Positions 34,190-46,935 of a stretch of 64,000 nucleotides of DNA are shown here, piece after piece (the stretch's first letter is position 1; every line of letters begins with the position of its first letter). Origin of the DNA: Sinotaia quadrata (taxonomy: Eukaryota; Mollusca; Gastropoda; Architaenioglossa; Viviparidae); assembly GCA_028829895.1 (NCBI GenBank), contig CM054177.1, positions 39,243,564 to 39,307,563 of the forward strand, written 5' to 3'. Below the pieces are notes generated by a model. The model made no database searches. It was not told the DNA's origin and saw nothing but the letters and a program-made list of their open reading frames with translations. A program made the translations under genes and the position numbers.

Positions 34190-34430
34190 CAAACCATAAT
34201 CATTACCATAGTCATTAGTTATTAAAGTAAAAATAGTTACCATATTCATTAGTTATTAAAGGCAAATTTATTAAAGTAAAAATAGTCACCATATTCATTA
34301 GTTAAAATGTAAAGTTATTTAAGTAAAAATAGTTACTATATTCATTAGTTATTAAAATCAATGTTATTAAAGTAAACATGGTTACCATATTCGTCAGTTA
34401 TTAAAGTCAAAGCTATTAAAGTAAAAATAA
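34190..34430. repeat. About 60-bp tandem repeat
   Basis: Four copies with AAAGTAAAAATAGTTACCAT and ATTCATTAGTTATTAAAG, preceded by a run of ten C (34181-34190). Confidence 0.82.
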
Positions 34431-34910
34431 AAATTCTAACTGATATTTAACCACGAAATATTAAGGAACTGAAAGCGACTCTGTCTGATATTGTGAGTTA
34501 GTTATTATTGCCATTTGATACATCACACTACAATCAGTGCTATCATCTGACTTAAATATGACACATCAATATAGATACAAAACTCCTTCTTTTGCAGAAG
34601 TGAAAAATTAAAACTTACCATTGTTATTATAGTTAAAATAATCCCAGCAATCGGACATTTTTGTCTCTACACTCAATTGTCACTCAATTAAAAGTTTAGG
34701 GTACAATGTCATTTTGTAGCTTCAAGCGACGTGTGAAATTACCTGCAGCAGGCACGCTATTTGCTATCTTATGACATCGATCAGAATGTATAGAGGAAAT
34801 AGGATCACTTCTATTCAATATGCTCTATCCAAACATGGGCACCGAGCACGATGGTTGTGAGATCATAAAACAATAGAATGGTTTGCACATTCTCCTACAA
34901 GTGCACTGAA
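34431..34910. other. Unique sequence, nothing recognised
   Basis: No array or credible ORF. Slightly GC-richer around 34720-34860. Confidence 0.4.
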
Positions 34911-34914
34911 AAAG

Positions 34915-35535
34915 TCAATACATTAATGTCATACATAAAAAGTCCAATACAAATGTCATACATAAAAAGTCAAATACATTAATGCCATACATAAAAAGTC
35001 AAATATATTAAGGTCATACATAAAAAGTCAAATATATTAATGTCATACATAAAAAGTCCAATATTAATGCCATACATAAAAAGTCCAATATATTAAGGTC
35101 ATACATAAAAAGTCAAATATATTAATGTCATACATAAAAAGTCCAATATTAATGCCATACATAAAAAGTCCAATATATTAAGGTCATACATAAAAAGTCC
35201 AATACCTTAAGGTCATACATAAAAAGTCAAATATATTAAGGTCATACATAAAAAGTCAAATATATTAATGTCATACATAAAAAGTCCAATATTAATGCCA
35301 TACATAAAAAGTCCAATATATTAAGGTCATACATAAAAAGTCCAATACCTTAAGGTCATACATAAAAAGTCCAATATATTAATGTCATACATAAAAAGTC
35401 CAATATATTAATGTCATACATAAAAAGTCCAATACATTAATGTCATACATAAAAAGTCCAATATATTACTGTCATACATAAAAAGTCCAATATATTAATA
35501 TACATAAAAAGTCCAATATTGAAAAAGTCCAATTC
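34915..35535. repeat. 29-bp minisatellite (about 21 copies)
   Basis: Copies of ATACATAAAAAGTCCAATAT plus ATTAATGTC, with variants (AAGGTC, GTCAAATA) that recur in blocks, showing segmental duplication of multi-unit stretches. Confidence 0.95.
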
Positions 35536-36195
35536 ATTAATGCATGATCATGGATGGACGCAAAGGCCTCGATGTGTGCCTATTGCCCACCAAACTAGGC
35601 CACCATCCTTCGATGACTAAAGCATTGAAAGAAGCTTGAGATTACCTCCCATGGCGACTGAAAGAGTGAACATGGAGAACATTTTACTGTGGTTCAGAGT
35701 CAATTTTAAAATTTGTTGCTGTCTGGGATGATGACAGTGACAAAACAACATAACACCAGTCTAGGATTATATAGTTATCAAGTTCACACTCTATTGATTT
35801 TCTCAACGCCAATAACAAGACAGCACTTTACTGATTAGAATGAGGCCAGTAAAATCCCATACTGTGCAGTCCTTCAGTTATTTAGAGTTTTAGACCATGC
35901 AATTTCCATGTCCTCCCGCATATTTTAAATATAAATTTGTATTTCTAATCTGTAATTTTAAGATGATATGTTATGCGTAATTTCTATAGGTCAGAATGTT
36001 ACGAATCTGAAGTGAAAAATGTTTTATTAGTTTTGTATACTTTACTCTCATACCCTTTGCATTAACACTATTCTACTATACAGCAGTAAAACAATGTAAG
36101 TAGTCTTTTTATCAGATAGTGTTTATTGCATATAATAAATACTACTTTCCCTGCGCTTTATTAGTTCATATCATGCTAAGTCATAAACTTCACTC
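35536..36195. other. Unique sequence, nothing recognised
   Basis: GC-richer at 35545-35720. No ORF of note and no repeat. Confidence 0.4.
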
Positions 36196-36204
36196 TCCGG
36201 GAAT

Positions 36205-36380
36205 TATCGGTCATTCCATATACTTACTGTCCAGACAAAACATTTACTGGCAATAGTTTTGTTAGTAAATCTAATCTTACTGTCCAGACAAAACATTTAC
36301 TGGCAATAGTTTTGTTAGGAAATCTAATCTTACTGTCCAGACAAAACATTTACTGGCAATAGTTTTGTTATGAAATGTAA
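36205..36380. repeat. 53-bp tandem repeat (3 copies)
   Basis: Units contain TTACTGTCCAGACAAAACAT and TTACTGGCAATAGTTTTGTT. Confidence 0.93.
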
Positions 36381-36414
36381 TTTTTCTAACTATACAACTC
36401 CCCTGAAGGCAATA

Positions 36415-36560
36415 TCAACAAACGAACAAACTATAACAGCTAATAAAATTATACAACAAAATCAACAAACAAACTCTAACAGCTAATAAAATTATACAAC
36501 AAAATCAACAGACAAGCAAACACCCACATCTAATAAAACTATACAACAATATCAAAGACA
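36415..36560. repeat. About 43-bp tandem repeat (3 copies)
   Basis: Units contain AACAGCTAATAAAATTATAC and AACAAAATCAACA. Confidence 0.88.
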
Positions 36561-36704
36561 TCAGTTCAAAGCCATATAGATTTGCAAATTATCTTTATCG
36601 ATATCTAAGTCAATCATCGAGTAGTATTATATTTATTTGTAAATAACAAGTGTAAAAAAATAAATTAGAAAAATAGCTATTTCGTAATATCTAAACGAAG
36701 AATT

Positions 36705-36912
36705 GAGTTTGATTATGCAATTGTCGTATTATGTAATGCATGTATAGGGTAGATCAAGTTTGATTATGCAATTGTCGTATTATGTAATGCATGTATAGGG
36801 TAGATCAAGTTTGATTATGCAATTGTCGTATTATGTAATGCATGTATAGGGTAGATCAAGTTTGATTATGCAATTGTCGTATTATGTAATGCATGTATAG
36901 GGTAGATCAAGA
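36705..36912. repeat. 51-bp minisatellite (4 copies)
   Basis: Essentially identical units with AGTTTGATTATGCAATTGTC, GTATTATGTAATGCATG and TATAGGGTAGATCA. Confidence 0.96.
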
Positions 36913-36964
36913 TCGACTTCGTATTATCTCATGCAATTATATATATCTATTCCGTAATGTTTAA

Positions 36965-38200
36965 TACAAGTACAAAGTAAAGTGGGATCTTTAGTGCCAG
37001 TACAAAGTAGGATCTTTAATGCCAGTACAAAGTAAAATAGGATCTTTAGTGCCAGTACAAAGTAAAGTAGCATCTTTAGTGCCAGTACAAAGTAAAGTAG
37101 CATCTTTAGTGCCAGTACAAAGTAAAGTAGGATCTTTAGTGCCAGTACAAAGTAAAGTAGCATCTTTAGTGCCAGTACAAAGTAAAGTAGGATCTTTAAT
37201 GCCAGTACAAAGTAAAGTAGCATCTTTAGTGCCAGTACAAAGTAAAGTAGGATCTTTAATGCCAGTACAAAGTAAAGTAGGATCTTTAATGCCAGTACAA
37301 AGTAAAGTAGGATCTTTAGTACCAGTACAAAGTAAATTAGGATCTTTAGTGCCAGTAAAAAGGAAAGTAGGATCTTTAGTACCAGTACAAAGTAAAGTAG
37401 GATCTTTAGTACCAGTACAAAGTAAAGTAGAATCTTTAGTGCCAGTGCAAAGTAGCATCTTTAGTGCCAGTACAAAGTAAGGTAGGATCTTTAGTGCCAG
37501 TACAAAGTAAAGTAGCATCTTTAATGCCAGTACAAAGTAAAGTAGCATCTTTAATGCCAGTACAAAGTAAAGTAGCATCTTTAATGCCAGTACAAAGTAA
37601 AGTAGCATCTTTAATGCCAGTACAAAGTAAAGTAGGATCTTTAATGCCAGTACAAAGTAAAGTAGGATCTTTAGTACCAGTACAAAGTAAATTAGGATCT
37701 TCAGTGCCAGTAAAAAGGAAAGTAGGATCTTTAGTACCAGTACAAAGTAAAGTAGCATCTTTAATGCCAGTACAAAGTAAAGTAGCATCTTTAATACCAG
37801 TACGAAGTAGGATCTTTAATGCCAGTCCAAAATAGGATCTTTAATGCCAGCCCAAAGTAGGATCTTTAATGCCAGTCCAAAATAGGATCTTTAAATCCAA
37901 CCCAAAGTAGGATCTTTAATGCCAGTCCAAAGTAGGATCATTAATGCCAGTCTAAAGTAGAATCTTTAATGCCAGTCCAAAGTAGAATCTTTAATGCCAG
38001 TCTAAAGTAGAATCTTTAATGCCAGTCTAAAGTAGAATCTTTAATGCCAGTCTAAAGTAGAATCTTTAATGCCAGTCTAAAGTAGAATCTTTAATGCCAG
38101 TCTAAAGTAGAATCTTTAATGCCAGTCTAAAGTAGAATCTTTAATGCCAGTCTAAAGTAGAATCTTTAATGCCAGTCTAAATTAGGACTATATCCATGAC
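36965..38200. repeat. 30-bp minisatellite passing into a 25-bp derivative (over 40 copies)
   Basis: About 28 copies of a 30-bp unit (TTAGTGCCAGTACAAAGTAA plus AGTAGGATCT) run to about 37800. A 25-bp form lacking five bases (TTAATGCCAGTCTAAAGTAG plus AATCT) repeats about 15 times to 38185. The 30-bp phase keeps frames open on both strands: 265 codons on minus and 153 and 123 codons on plus reading VPVQSKVGSL-like decapeptides. These are not credible genes. Confidence 0.97.
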
Positions 38201-38655
38201 GTATTACTGATTGAAAACTTCGAGTAGGATTTTGTAACATATAATACAGGCACGGAGAACGACTCTATATTATACCATTCGTTTTCATTTGTATTTTTTC
38301 TTGTTTTGTTTTTGACTCATGCATGTTGTTGGCTCCTCAGTCATAATTTGTTTAAGTTATTTACCGGAATCCAATTTTCCACACTGACAAATGAACAGCT
38401 AACGATTGAAACAACATCAATGTAACGTCTGTCGATACAACTCTCACAGTTTTGTGCACCTCTGCTTGATGCAATCGATGTGATAAGACCCACACATGAC
38501 ATCCGTCTTGCAGATCCAGTAAAATTCTCACACAGAACAGTTATACACAGTTATGCATATTCAACAAGACTCTCACAGATAACGGTCATATCATTCATCA
38601 TTGCACGCGCTTGGTATTTGTGTAAGACATGTAGGCGTTGTACGTTTAAAGGTAT
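38201..38655. other. Unique sequence, nothing recognised
   Basis: The short forward ORF at 38480-38665 has no motif. Confidence 0.4.
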
Positions 38656-39265
38656 ACATAAGTAACATTCAGTGAATTTACAGTTAAGTAACAATTGGTG
38701 AACTTACATTTAGGTAACAATTAATGAATTTACAGTTAGGTAATAATTGGTGAAATTACAGTTAGGTAACATTCAGTAAACTTACAATTAGGTAACATTC
38801 AATGAACTTATATTTAGGTAACATTCAATGAACTTATATTTAGGTAACATTCAGTAAACTTACAGTTAGGTAACATTCAGTAAACTTACAGTTAGGTAAC
38901 ATTCAGTAAACTTACAGACAGGTAACATTCTGTAAACTCACAGTTAGGTAACATTAGTAAACTTACAGTTAGGTAACATTCAGTAAACTTACAGTTAGGT
39001 AACATTCTGTAAACTTACAGTTAGGTAACTTTCAACAAATTTACATCAAGGTAACATTCAGTAAACTTACAGTTAGGTAACATTCTGTAAACTTACAGTT
39101 AGGTAACTTTCAACAAATTTACATCAAGGTAACATTCAGTAAACTTACAGTTAGGTAACATTCAGTAAACTTACAATTAGGTAATATTCAGTAAACTTAC
39201 ATTCAATGAATTTATGGTTAGATACATTGAACTTACAGTTAGGTAACATTCAATGAACTAAATAA
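38655..39265. repeat. 26-bp minisatellite (about 23 copies)
   Basis: Copies of AGGTAACATTCAGTAAACTT plus ACAGTT, with a higher-order duplication of about 78 bp near 39000-39150. Confidence 0.95.
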
Positions 39266-39374
39266 ATGTGTATCTTCTCTATGCAAAATTAAAGTGTATT
39301 TTATATACCTTACACAACATTACATTAATTTAGTGTTGTATCTAGCTTATACATCATATAATGAAATTAAATTA

Positions 39375-39910
39375 AATGCACACGTGAACTGGCTGTTTAA
39401 AGTATGCCGGCCATGTGCAAAATGAAATGAACTGGCGGTTTAAAGTAAGTCGGCCATGTGCAAAATGAAATGAACTGGCGGTTTAAAGTAAGTCGGCCAT
39501 GTGCAAAATGAAATGAACTGGCTGCTTAAAGTATGCCGGCCATGTGCAAAATGAAATGAACTGGCTGTTTAAAGTATGCCGGCCATGTGCAAAATGAAAT
39601 GAACTGGCTGTTTAAAGTATGCCGGCCGTATGCAAGATAAAATGAACTGGCTGTTTAAAGTATGCCGGCCGTATGCAAGATAAAATGAACTGGCTGTTTA
39701 AAGTATGCCGGCCGTATGCAAGATAAAATGAACTGGCTGTTTAAAGTATGCCGGCCGTATGCAAGATAAAATGAACTGGCTGTTTAAAGTATGCCGGCCG
39801 TATGCAAGATAAAAATAATGAACTGGCTGTTTAAAGTATGCCGGCCGTATGCAAGATAAAATGAACTGGCTGTTTAAAGTATGCCGGCCGTATGCAAGAT
39901 AAAATGAATT
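39375..39910. repeat. 43-bp minisatellite (12 copies), two subfamilies
   Basis: Units contain GAACTGGCTGTTTAAAGTAT and GCCGGCC. The left half carries ATGTGCAAAATGAAATG and the right half GTATGCAAGATAAAATG. It has a GCCGGC palindrome in most units, unusual in this AT-rich setting. Confidence 0.96.
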
Positions 39911-40335
39911 TACAATGAAATGTATACTTAATGCACGCAAGACTTTCTTACACTTAAAGGTGAGCCTAATAAAATGAAGAATATCTTGGAGTGTTTCTCA
40001 GTGTCACAGATCGATTCCGTACTTGCCAGAATATACACTGAAAAATCTTAGCAACACGCTATGTTTAATAATGGATATTGCAGAGAACACTTTCAAGAGT
40101 CGATATCAGTTTTTAAAAAGTCTTAGCAACATACAAAGTTTATTAACGGCAATTGTAGACCGCTGTTTTAAGAAACTGTATCAGTAACAATAAACAGCTG
40201 TATAAAACGTTTAACAACGGCTAATGTAAAGAACACTTTCAAGAGTCTAAACATTTAATTGTTTTTTGTACAGTTAGAAATTTATTTAAATTTTGTCGGT
40301 GCATTTAATATTGAATCTAAATATTGTTAGTTTGC
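39911..40335. repeat. Weak 60-65-bp repeat
   Basis: AACACTTTCAAGAGTC and TTAGCAACA(T/C)(A/G) recur between 40040 and 40250. Otherwise unique. Confidence 0.45.
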
Positions 40336-40555
40336 ATTTGTGGTAGGAATAGATCTAAATGTTATTAGTGCATTAGTGGTAGGAATAGATCTAAATGTTA
40401 TTAGTGCATTAGTGGTAGGAATAGATCTAAATGTTATTAGTGCATTAGTGGTAGGAATAGATCTAAATGTTATTAGTGCATTTGTGGTAGGAATAGATCT
40501 AAATGTTATTAGTGCATTAGTGGTAGGAATGGATCTAAATGATGTTAGTGTATTG
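40335..40555. repeat. 36-bp minisatellite (6 copies)
   Basis: Near-identical units with GTGGTAGGAATAGATCTAAA and TGTTATTAGTGCATTA. The 79-codon ORF on plus reads VVGIDLNVISAL repeatedly. Confidence 0.95.
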
Positions 40556-40727
40556 GTACTGATATTATATGTGTACTAACATAAATAATTTAATGGTCTC
40601 AATATAATTTTACTGATAATAATGAATCTATTGTTATCAAATATTATTTGCACTTGTACGTTTTAATGATAAAGGTGATGGGGAGAATGTAATCTATCTA
40701 TTTCACGGAGTTACGGTTACATTTATA

Positions 40728-40915
40728 TGTGGCAAACTTGGTAATATGTTACCTGAGTTACTAGGCAAACTTGGTAATATGTTACCTGAGTTACTAGGCA
40801 AACCTGGTAATATTTTACCTGAGTTACTACTTAATGGCAAACCTGGTAATATTTTACCTGTGTTACTACTTAATGGCAAACCAGGTAATATTTTACCTGA
40901 GTTACTAGTTAGTTC
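40728..40915. repeat. 33/42-bp tandem repeat (5 copies)
   Basis: Units contain GGCAAACTTGGTAATATGTT and ACCTGAGTTACTA; the last ones add CTTAAT. Confidence 0.93.
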
Positions 40916-40979
40916 CTAAATTTAAATAGTACATTTCTTAAATATATATATAGATTGAAATCAGGCAGAAAAGTTAATA

Positions 40980-41085
40980 CAGATATAATATACAGATAGA
41001 AATATAATATACAGATAGATATATAAAATACAGATAGATATATAATATACAGATAGAGATATAATATACAGATAGATATAATATC
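40980..41085. repeat. About 20-bp ATACAGATAGATAT repeat
   Basis: Five to six copies of TATACAGATAGATATATAA. Confidence 0.85.
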
Positions 41086-41295
41086 ATTTTAAAAAGGAAC
41101 ATAGTCTAATAGAAACTAAAATGATTCACAAGTGATCTTTACAAACTGATGACATCCCCAAACAGCCCTACTATTTTCAGTTATTGGTCATCTACAAAGA
41201 TTCTCCTCAAAACCCAACAAAACCACCACTAGCAGACTTTTACATTTGAAAAGGGCATTCAATTACTGATCTACAGACTGACCGTAGTCCTTATC

Positions 41296-41485
41296 AACAC
41301 TTAGCGTTATTCTTAGCAACAGTTACAGCAAGTGGCTTGTCTTCTAGGTACTGGTAACACTTAGCGTTACTCTTAGCAACAGTTACAGCAAGTGGCTTGT
41401 CTTCTAGGAGCTGGTAACACTTAGCGTTACTCTTAGCAATAGTTACAGGAAGTGGCTTGTCTTCTAGGAGCTGGTAACACTTACT
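41296..41485. repeat. 60-bp tandem repeat (3 copies)
   Basis: Units contain AACACTTAGCGTTACTCTTA and AAGTGGCTTGTCTTCTAGG. Confidence 0.95.
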
Positions 41486-41823
41486 TATTTTCTAACATTG
41501 TACAATGGCGAACTAATACTTTTGGAAAAAAAACAATTCACTCATTGACAGCTATGCAAACTGGCATCTCAAGTCAAGCTGAATAATGATTTTTTAAAAA
41601 TTGACGTACATCGTTAATAACTTGGCAGTCCTAGCGCAATTAAAGGTCTTTCTTACAAAAGCTAAAATTAGCTAGTCACACTGGCAACCATTGACATGTT
41701 TCTGAAATAAACGATGTTTAGACACAATATATTTGCTATTACACATACATTCGTTTACACGAAAATGAAAAATGTAATGATTAAACATGTTTTAGATATG
41801 GTTGTATTACACTAACATGGATA

Positions 41824-41827
<4 letters not shown>
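41486..41827. other. Unique sequence, nothing recognised
   Basis: No array or credible ORF. Confidence 0.4.
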
Positions 41828-41862
<35 letters not shown>

Positions 41863-41871
41863 ATCTATCTT

Positions 41872-41945
<74 letters not shown>
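41828..41945. repeat. (CT)n-(CTAT)n compound microsatellite
   Basis: About 15 CT units followed by about 21 CTAT units. Confidence 0.98.
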
Positions 41946-42605
41946 ATAAGAACTGAATTACGGAGATAAATTGTTCAGCACAAAATAACATTAGAACATT
42001 TGTGGATAGATAGATTTGTTGAATGTAAAGTCACGCTTTTTATTGACATTGAAGAAGTGATGACGTGGCACTACGGGCCTGTAGGTTGCACACATGAGCA
42101 GGATTGAATGGGTCGATTGGAAACTAAAATACATTGCTTCATGACGTGTGAATATCCACCTGTTAAGGAATATGATTAATGATTACTGTTTCGCACTTTG
42201 TGTACAGGTCTTGTGAAAGCGTTCAGTATATTATGTAGATCACTGGCCACGACAACCTAGAGTACAAGCGAGTAATAAAAGAACTATATTTAGACAGATT
42301 CCCAACTCTTCTCATAAATGAAATGAGTACATTTTATAAAGTCAAATGTCCACGACTACGTGAAGTGATAAGGCAATTGAATACCTTATATATGACACCG
42401 AACAACTTTTGTATCTATAAGAATGTTATGTACAGTCAACTGGCTTCGAATCATCTAGAGTATTTGTTCTCGCTTGCTTTGAAAATGCTATGCATTGTCA
42501 ACTAACCATTACGATGTTGAACATTTGTACTAGCTTGCTATAAGAATGTTGTGTTTAGTCACCTGAACACTACCTCGCAGGGTGATAAGTACATATAAAA
42601 TATTT
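41946..42605. other. Unique sequence, nothing recognised
   Basis: GC-richer at 42055-42120. The 60-codon forward ORF at 42323-42505 has no recognisable motif. Confidence 0.4.
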
Positions 42606-42624
42606 GCATAATCCTCTTGGATCC

Positions 42625-42815
42625 AAGTGCGTAGCATTTAAAGATGATAGTGTGAAATGCAATACCTCGATAATGAGGACGGATAACTGTATGTATGTAA
42701 GCAGTTTGTTTGAGATTTATCACGCAACATTTAAAGATGATAGTGTAAAATGAAATACCTCAATAATGAGGACGGATAACTTTATGTATGTAAATAGTTT
42801 GTTTGAGGTTTAGCA
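42625..42815. repeat. About 93-bp tandem duplication
   Basis: Two copies with ATTTAAAGATGATAGTGT and AATGAGGACGGATAACT. Confidence 0.92.
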
Positions 42816-42944
42816 GGCAGCAGGATCGGAGTATAGAGCACGATTCACAGGTTGATCTGTTGAAGCTAAGTATAAGTAATATACTGCTTTTTAAATGTTG
42901 TCTGTGACGAAGTGTGTAGTTAATTATCATATACAGATGTATGC

Positions 42945-44710
42945 AGTTATCTACATTATAGTACACTTCTTGTACTATATACCTTGAAGTATACTTCATG
43001 TACGTATATACCTTGTAATACACGTTTTGTACTTATTTACTTTGAAGTACACTTCATGTACTATACCTTGAAGTACACTCCTTGTACAATACCTTGAAGT
43101 ACACTTCTCGTACTTATTTACCTTGTAGTACACTTCTTGTACTTATTTACCTTGTAGTGCATTTCTTGTAGTTATTTACCTTGTAGTGCATTTCTTGTAG
43201 TTATTTGCCTTGTAGTGCATTTCTTGTAGTTATCTACCTTGTAATGCATTTCTTGTAGTTATTTACCTTGTAATGCATTTCTTGTAGTTATTTACCTTGT
43301 AGTGCATTTCTTGTAGTTATTTACCTTGTAGTGCATTTCTTGTAGTTATTTACCAATATGCATTTCTTGTAGTTATTTACCTTGTAGTTATTTACCAATA
43401 TGCATTTCTTGTAGTTATCTACCTTGTAGTGCATTTCTTGTAGTTATTTACCTTGTAGTGCATTTCTTGTAGTTATTTGCCTTGTAGTGCATTTCTTGTA
43501 GTTATCTACCTTTTAATGCATTTCTTGTAGTTATTTACCTTGTAATGCATTTCTTGTAGTTATCTACTTTGTAATGCATTTCTTGTTGTTATTTGCCTTG
43601 TAGTGCATTTCTTGTAGTTATTTACCAATATGCATTTCTTGTAGTTATCTACCTTGTAGTGCATTTCTTGTAGTTATTTACCTTGTAGTGCATTTCTTGT
43701 AGTTATTTGCCTTGTAGTGCATTTCTTGTAGTTATTTACCAATATGCATTTCTTGTAGTTATCTACTTTGTAATGCATTTCTTGTTATTTGCCTTGCAGT
43801 ACACATCTAGTAGTAATCTTACCTTGTAGAATGCTTAGTGGTACACTTTTTGTAGTTATGTATGTTGCAGTATACTTCTTGTAATTATCTACCTTATAGT
43901 ATACTTCTTTAAGATTTTGTCTTGTAGTACACTTCTTGTAGTTATGTACGCTGATGTATACGTTCTGAACATATTTTACTTATAGTACACTTTTTGTAGT
44001 TATCTACTTTGCAGCACACTTCTTGTACTTATTTGCCTTGTAGTAAACATCTTGTACTTAATTGTCTTTTAGTAAACTCCATTAAGTTTATAACATGTAG
44101 TATATTTCTTGCAGTTACCTACCTTGTAGTAAACTTCTTGTAGTTATTTTCATTGTAGTAAACGTCATGTAGTTATTGCCTTGTAGTATATTTCTTGTAG
44201 TTACCTACCTTGTAGTAAACTTCTTGTAGTTAGTTTCTTTGTAGTAAACGTCATGTAGTTATTGTCATGTAGTTATTGCCTTGTTGTATATTTCTTGTAG
44301 TTAATGACCATGCAGTTATTGACCTTGTAGTACACTTCTTGTTATTATTGCCCTTGTTTACATTTTGTAGTTATGAACCTCGTAGTATATTGCTGAATGT
44401 TTTGCCTTGTAGCACACTGCTTGATATTTTTTGCCTTGCAGTAAACTTCTTGAAGAGTTTGCCTTGTAATACACTTCTTTTTGTTATCTACCTTTCTATA
44501 TACTTCTTGTCGTCGTTTGCCTTCTTTTCTAATAGATTTTTCCATTGAAGTACAGTTCTTGTAGTTATTTGCCTTGTAGTACACTTCTTGTAGTTATCTA
44601 CCTTGTACTATATATCTTGTAGTTGTTTGCCTTCTCTTTAGAAGATTTAGCCTTGTAGTATACGTCTTCTAGTTATCTACCTTGTAGTACACTTCTTCTA
44701 GTTATTGACC
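42945..44710. repeat. Large 29-bp minisatellite (about 60 copies)
   Basis: Longest array in the window. The core unit is TTCTTGTAGTTATTTACCTT plus GTAGTGCAT. Both edges carry diverged units (GTACACTTCTTGTACTTA-like), and the centre (43130-43790) is homogenised. A variant lacking CTTGTAGT (ACCAATATGCATTTC) recurs at least four times, marking multi-unit duplications. Confidence 0.96.
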
Positions 44711-45170
44711 AAGACCATGGTGATGTCTTGAAACAACAGCATTGAGATAACTCTACTCATGACCATGTTGATTTATCCAAACAGCACCATGTGTCACCGT
44801 TTAATACTGCATTCATACCACGTTCAATGACAGTCGGAAAAATAAATAATTTCCCTGGAGCAATGGAAAACAAGGAATCTAGCTTTGTAATCGGAGAATT
44901 GTCTCATGGGATGCGAACTTGTGTTCCACTCTTCACAAGTCAAGACCTAATTTTATCGAACCACTTTGACTTTATGGGGGGGGAGGGGGGAATGATGCGT
45001 CACTTTGTTTTCTACAGGGAGGATAATACAAACTGCTGATGCAAAACAAATCTAGCACGCAACAAGCTAAGCTCAAAATAAGATTAAAAAACCCTACTAA
45101 ATAGTGCGACATGTTTCGCTTTTAACCCACCAATAACACTTTGTAAAAGTGCCAACAATACTTTGTAAAA
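44711..45170. other. Unique sequence with a G-rich run
   Basis: A forward frame at 44791-45039 (83 codons) is non-repetitive but unrecognised. It includes a run of eight G, A, six G at 44976-44990, which would make a Gly-rich segment and is prone to slippage. Confidence 0.4.
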
Positions 45171-45189
45171 GTGTTGTTATAAAATCCTA

Positions 45190-45500
45190 CACTTTCTACA
45201 TAGTATGTTACTACGTACAATGAAATGTAATTATAAAGCACATAAACAAAGCCCCCTCCATTTCATCATATTTATACATAGTATGTTACTACGTAAATGA
45301 AATGTAATTATAAAGCACATAAACAAAGCCCCGTCCATTTCATCATATTTATACATAGTATGTTACTACGTAAATGAAATGTAATTATAAAGCACATAAA
45401 CAAAGCCCCGTCCATTTCATCATATTTATACATAGTATGCTACTACGTAAATGAAATGTAATTATAAAGCACATAAACAAAACCCCGTCTATTTCATTAT
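45190..45500. repeat. 77-bp tandem repeat (4 copies)
   Basis: Units contain CATAGTATGTTACTACGTAA, AATTATAAAGCACATAAACA and GCCCCGTCCATTTCATCAT. Confidence 0.96.
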
Positions 45501-45529
45501 ATTTACTTATTTACATCTACCCATTCTAC

Positions 45530-45890
45530 TAACTATAAATTTATTATTTATAATCTCACACAATCTGCAAACTCTACATTTGTTATTTATAATCCCACAC
45601 ATTCTACAAAATATACATTTGTTATTTATTTCCCACACATTCTGCAAAATATACATTTGTTATTTATATCCCACACATTCTACAAAATATATATTTGTTA
45701 TTTATATCCCCCACATTCTACAAACTATATATTTGTTATTTATATCCCACACATTCTACAAACTATATATTTGTTATTTATATCCCACACATTCTATAAA
45801 CTATATATTTGTTATTTATATCCCACACATTCTACAAACTATATATTTGTTATTTATATCCCACACGTCTTACAATCTCTTAAATATTAG
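45530..45890. repeat. 38-bp minisatellite (9 copies)
   Basis: Units contain TATTTATATCCCACACATTC and TACAAACTATATATTTGT. Two frames stay open across it. Confidence 0.95.
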
Positions 45891-45949
45891 TTAACAACTC
45901 TTCACGTACTGCTCACTGTAAAAGCTCTCTCATATTGTGTTTTTAAAAT

Positions 45950-46125
45950 GCTTAAATCCCACACATTATGCACACTAAACACTGTACTTAAGACCCCTCC
46001 ACATTAAACATACAATACAACAGGGCTTAAAACTCAACACGATATAGAAACAGTAAAACAATGCTTAAAACTCAATACATTATTCACTCAGCAAGGCAAT
46101 ACTTAAAACTCTACACTTTGTAAAC
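45950..46125. repeat. Degenerate repeat related to the next array
   Basis: Words AATGCTTAAA(A/T)CTCA and CACATTA recur loosely. Confidence 0.5.
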
Positions 46126-46480
46126 ACTGTAAAACAATGATTTAAAATCCCCACACAATACAACAATGATTTAAAATCCACACACAATACAACAATGATT
46201 TAAAAAAAACACTTTATAACTCACATTACAACAATGATTTAAAAAGCCTCACATTATAACACACATTAAAACAATAATTTTAAACCCCTGCACATTACAA
46301 CACACAGTACAACAATGATTTAAAACCCCACACATTATAACACACAGTAAAACACTGATTTAAAACCCCACACATTATAACACATAGTACAACACTGATT
46401 TAAAACCCCACACATTATAACACACAGTACAACACTGATTTATAACCCCACACATTATAACACACAGTACAATATTTGTT
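46125..46480. repeat. About 42-bp minisatellite (8-9 copies)
   Basis: Units contain AACACTGATTTAAAACCCCA and CACATTATAACACACAGTAC. Confidence 0.93.
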
Positions 46481-46729
46481 TCATCGCACGACTACTCAAT
46501 ATAATATACAGTCGGATATAAAATGAACATCCTACAACTATACAAGCACTAATTATTTGTCAATAAACATAAGTACCTGCTGCAAATTGTAAAATATTTG
46601 TGTCAAAGCACATTTACTACACACTTTAAAATACATTTTGTATAATGCCAGACCCCCTACATACTGTGAATTATTTATAACACCCATCATATTTTACCAC
46701 ATTACAGTATTCATGATCACGGATTTACT

Positions 46730-46935
46730 GTCTTTGTGCTTTATGAAGGTAATAGTGATGAATGATGTATTTGTGCTTTATGAAGGTAATAGTGATGAAT
46801 GATGTATTTGTGCTTTATGAAGGTAATAGTGATGAATGATGTATTTGTGCTTTATGAAGGTAATAGTGATGAATGATGTATTTGTGCTTTATGGAGGTAA
46901 TAGTGATGAGTGATGTCTTTGTGCTTTATGGAGGT
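46730..46935. repeat. 37-bp minisatellite (5-6 copies)
   Basis: Units contain GTGCTTTATGAAGGTAATAG and TGATGAATGATGTATTT. Confidence 0.95.

Noticed and set aside
36924..37835. Long ORFs of 265, 153 and 123 codons
   Set aside because: All are products of a 30-bp tandem unit read on both strands. The array drifts to 25 bp without any sign of frame preservation.
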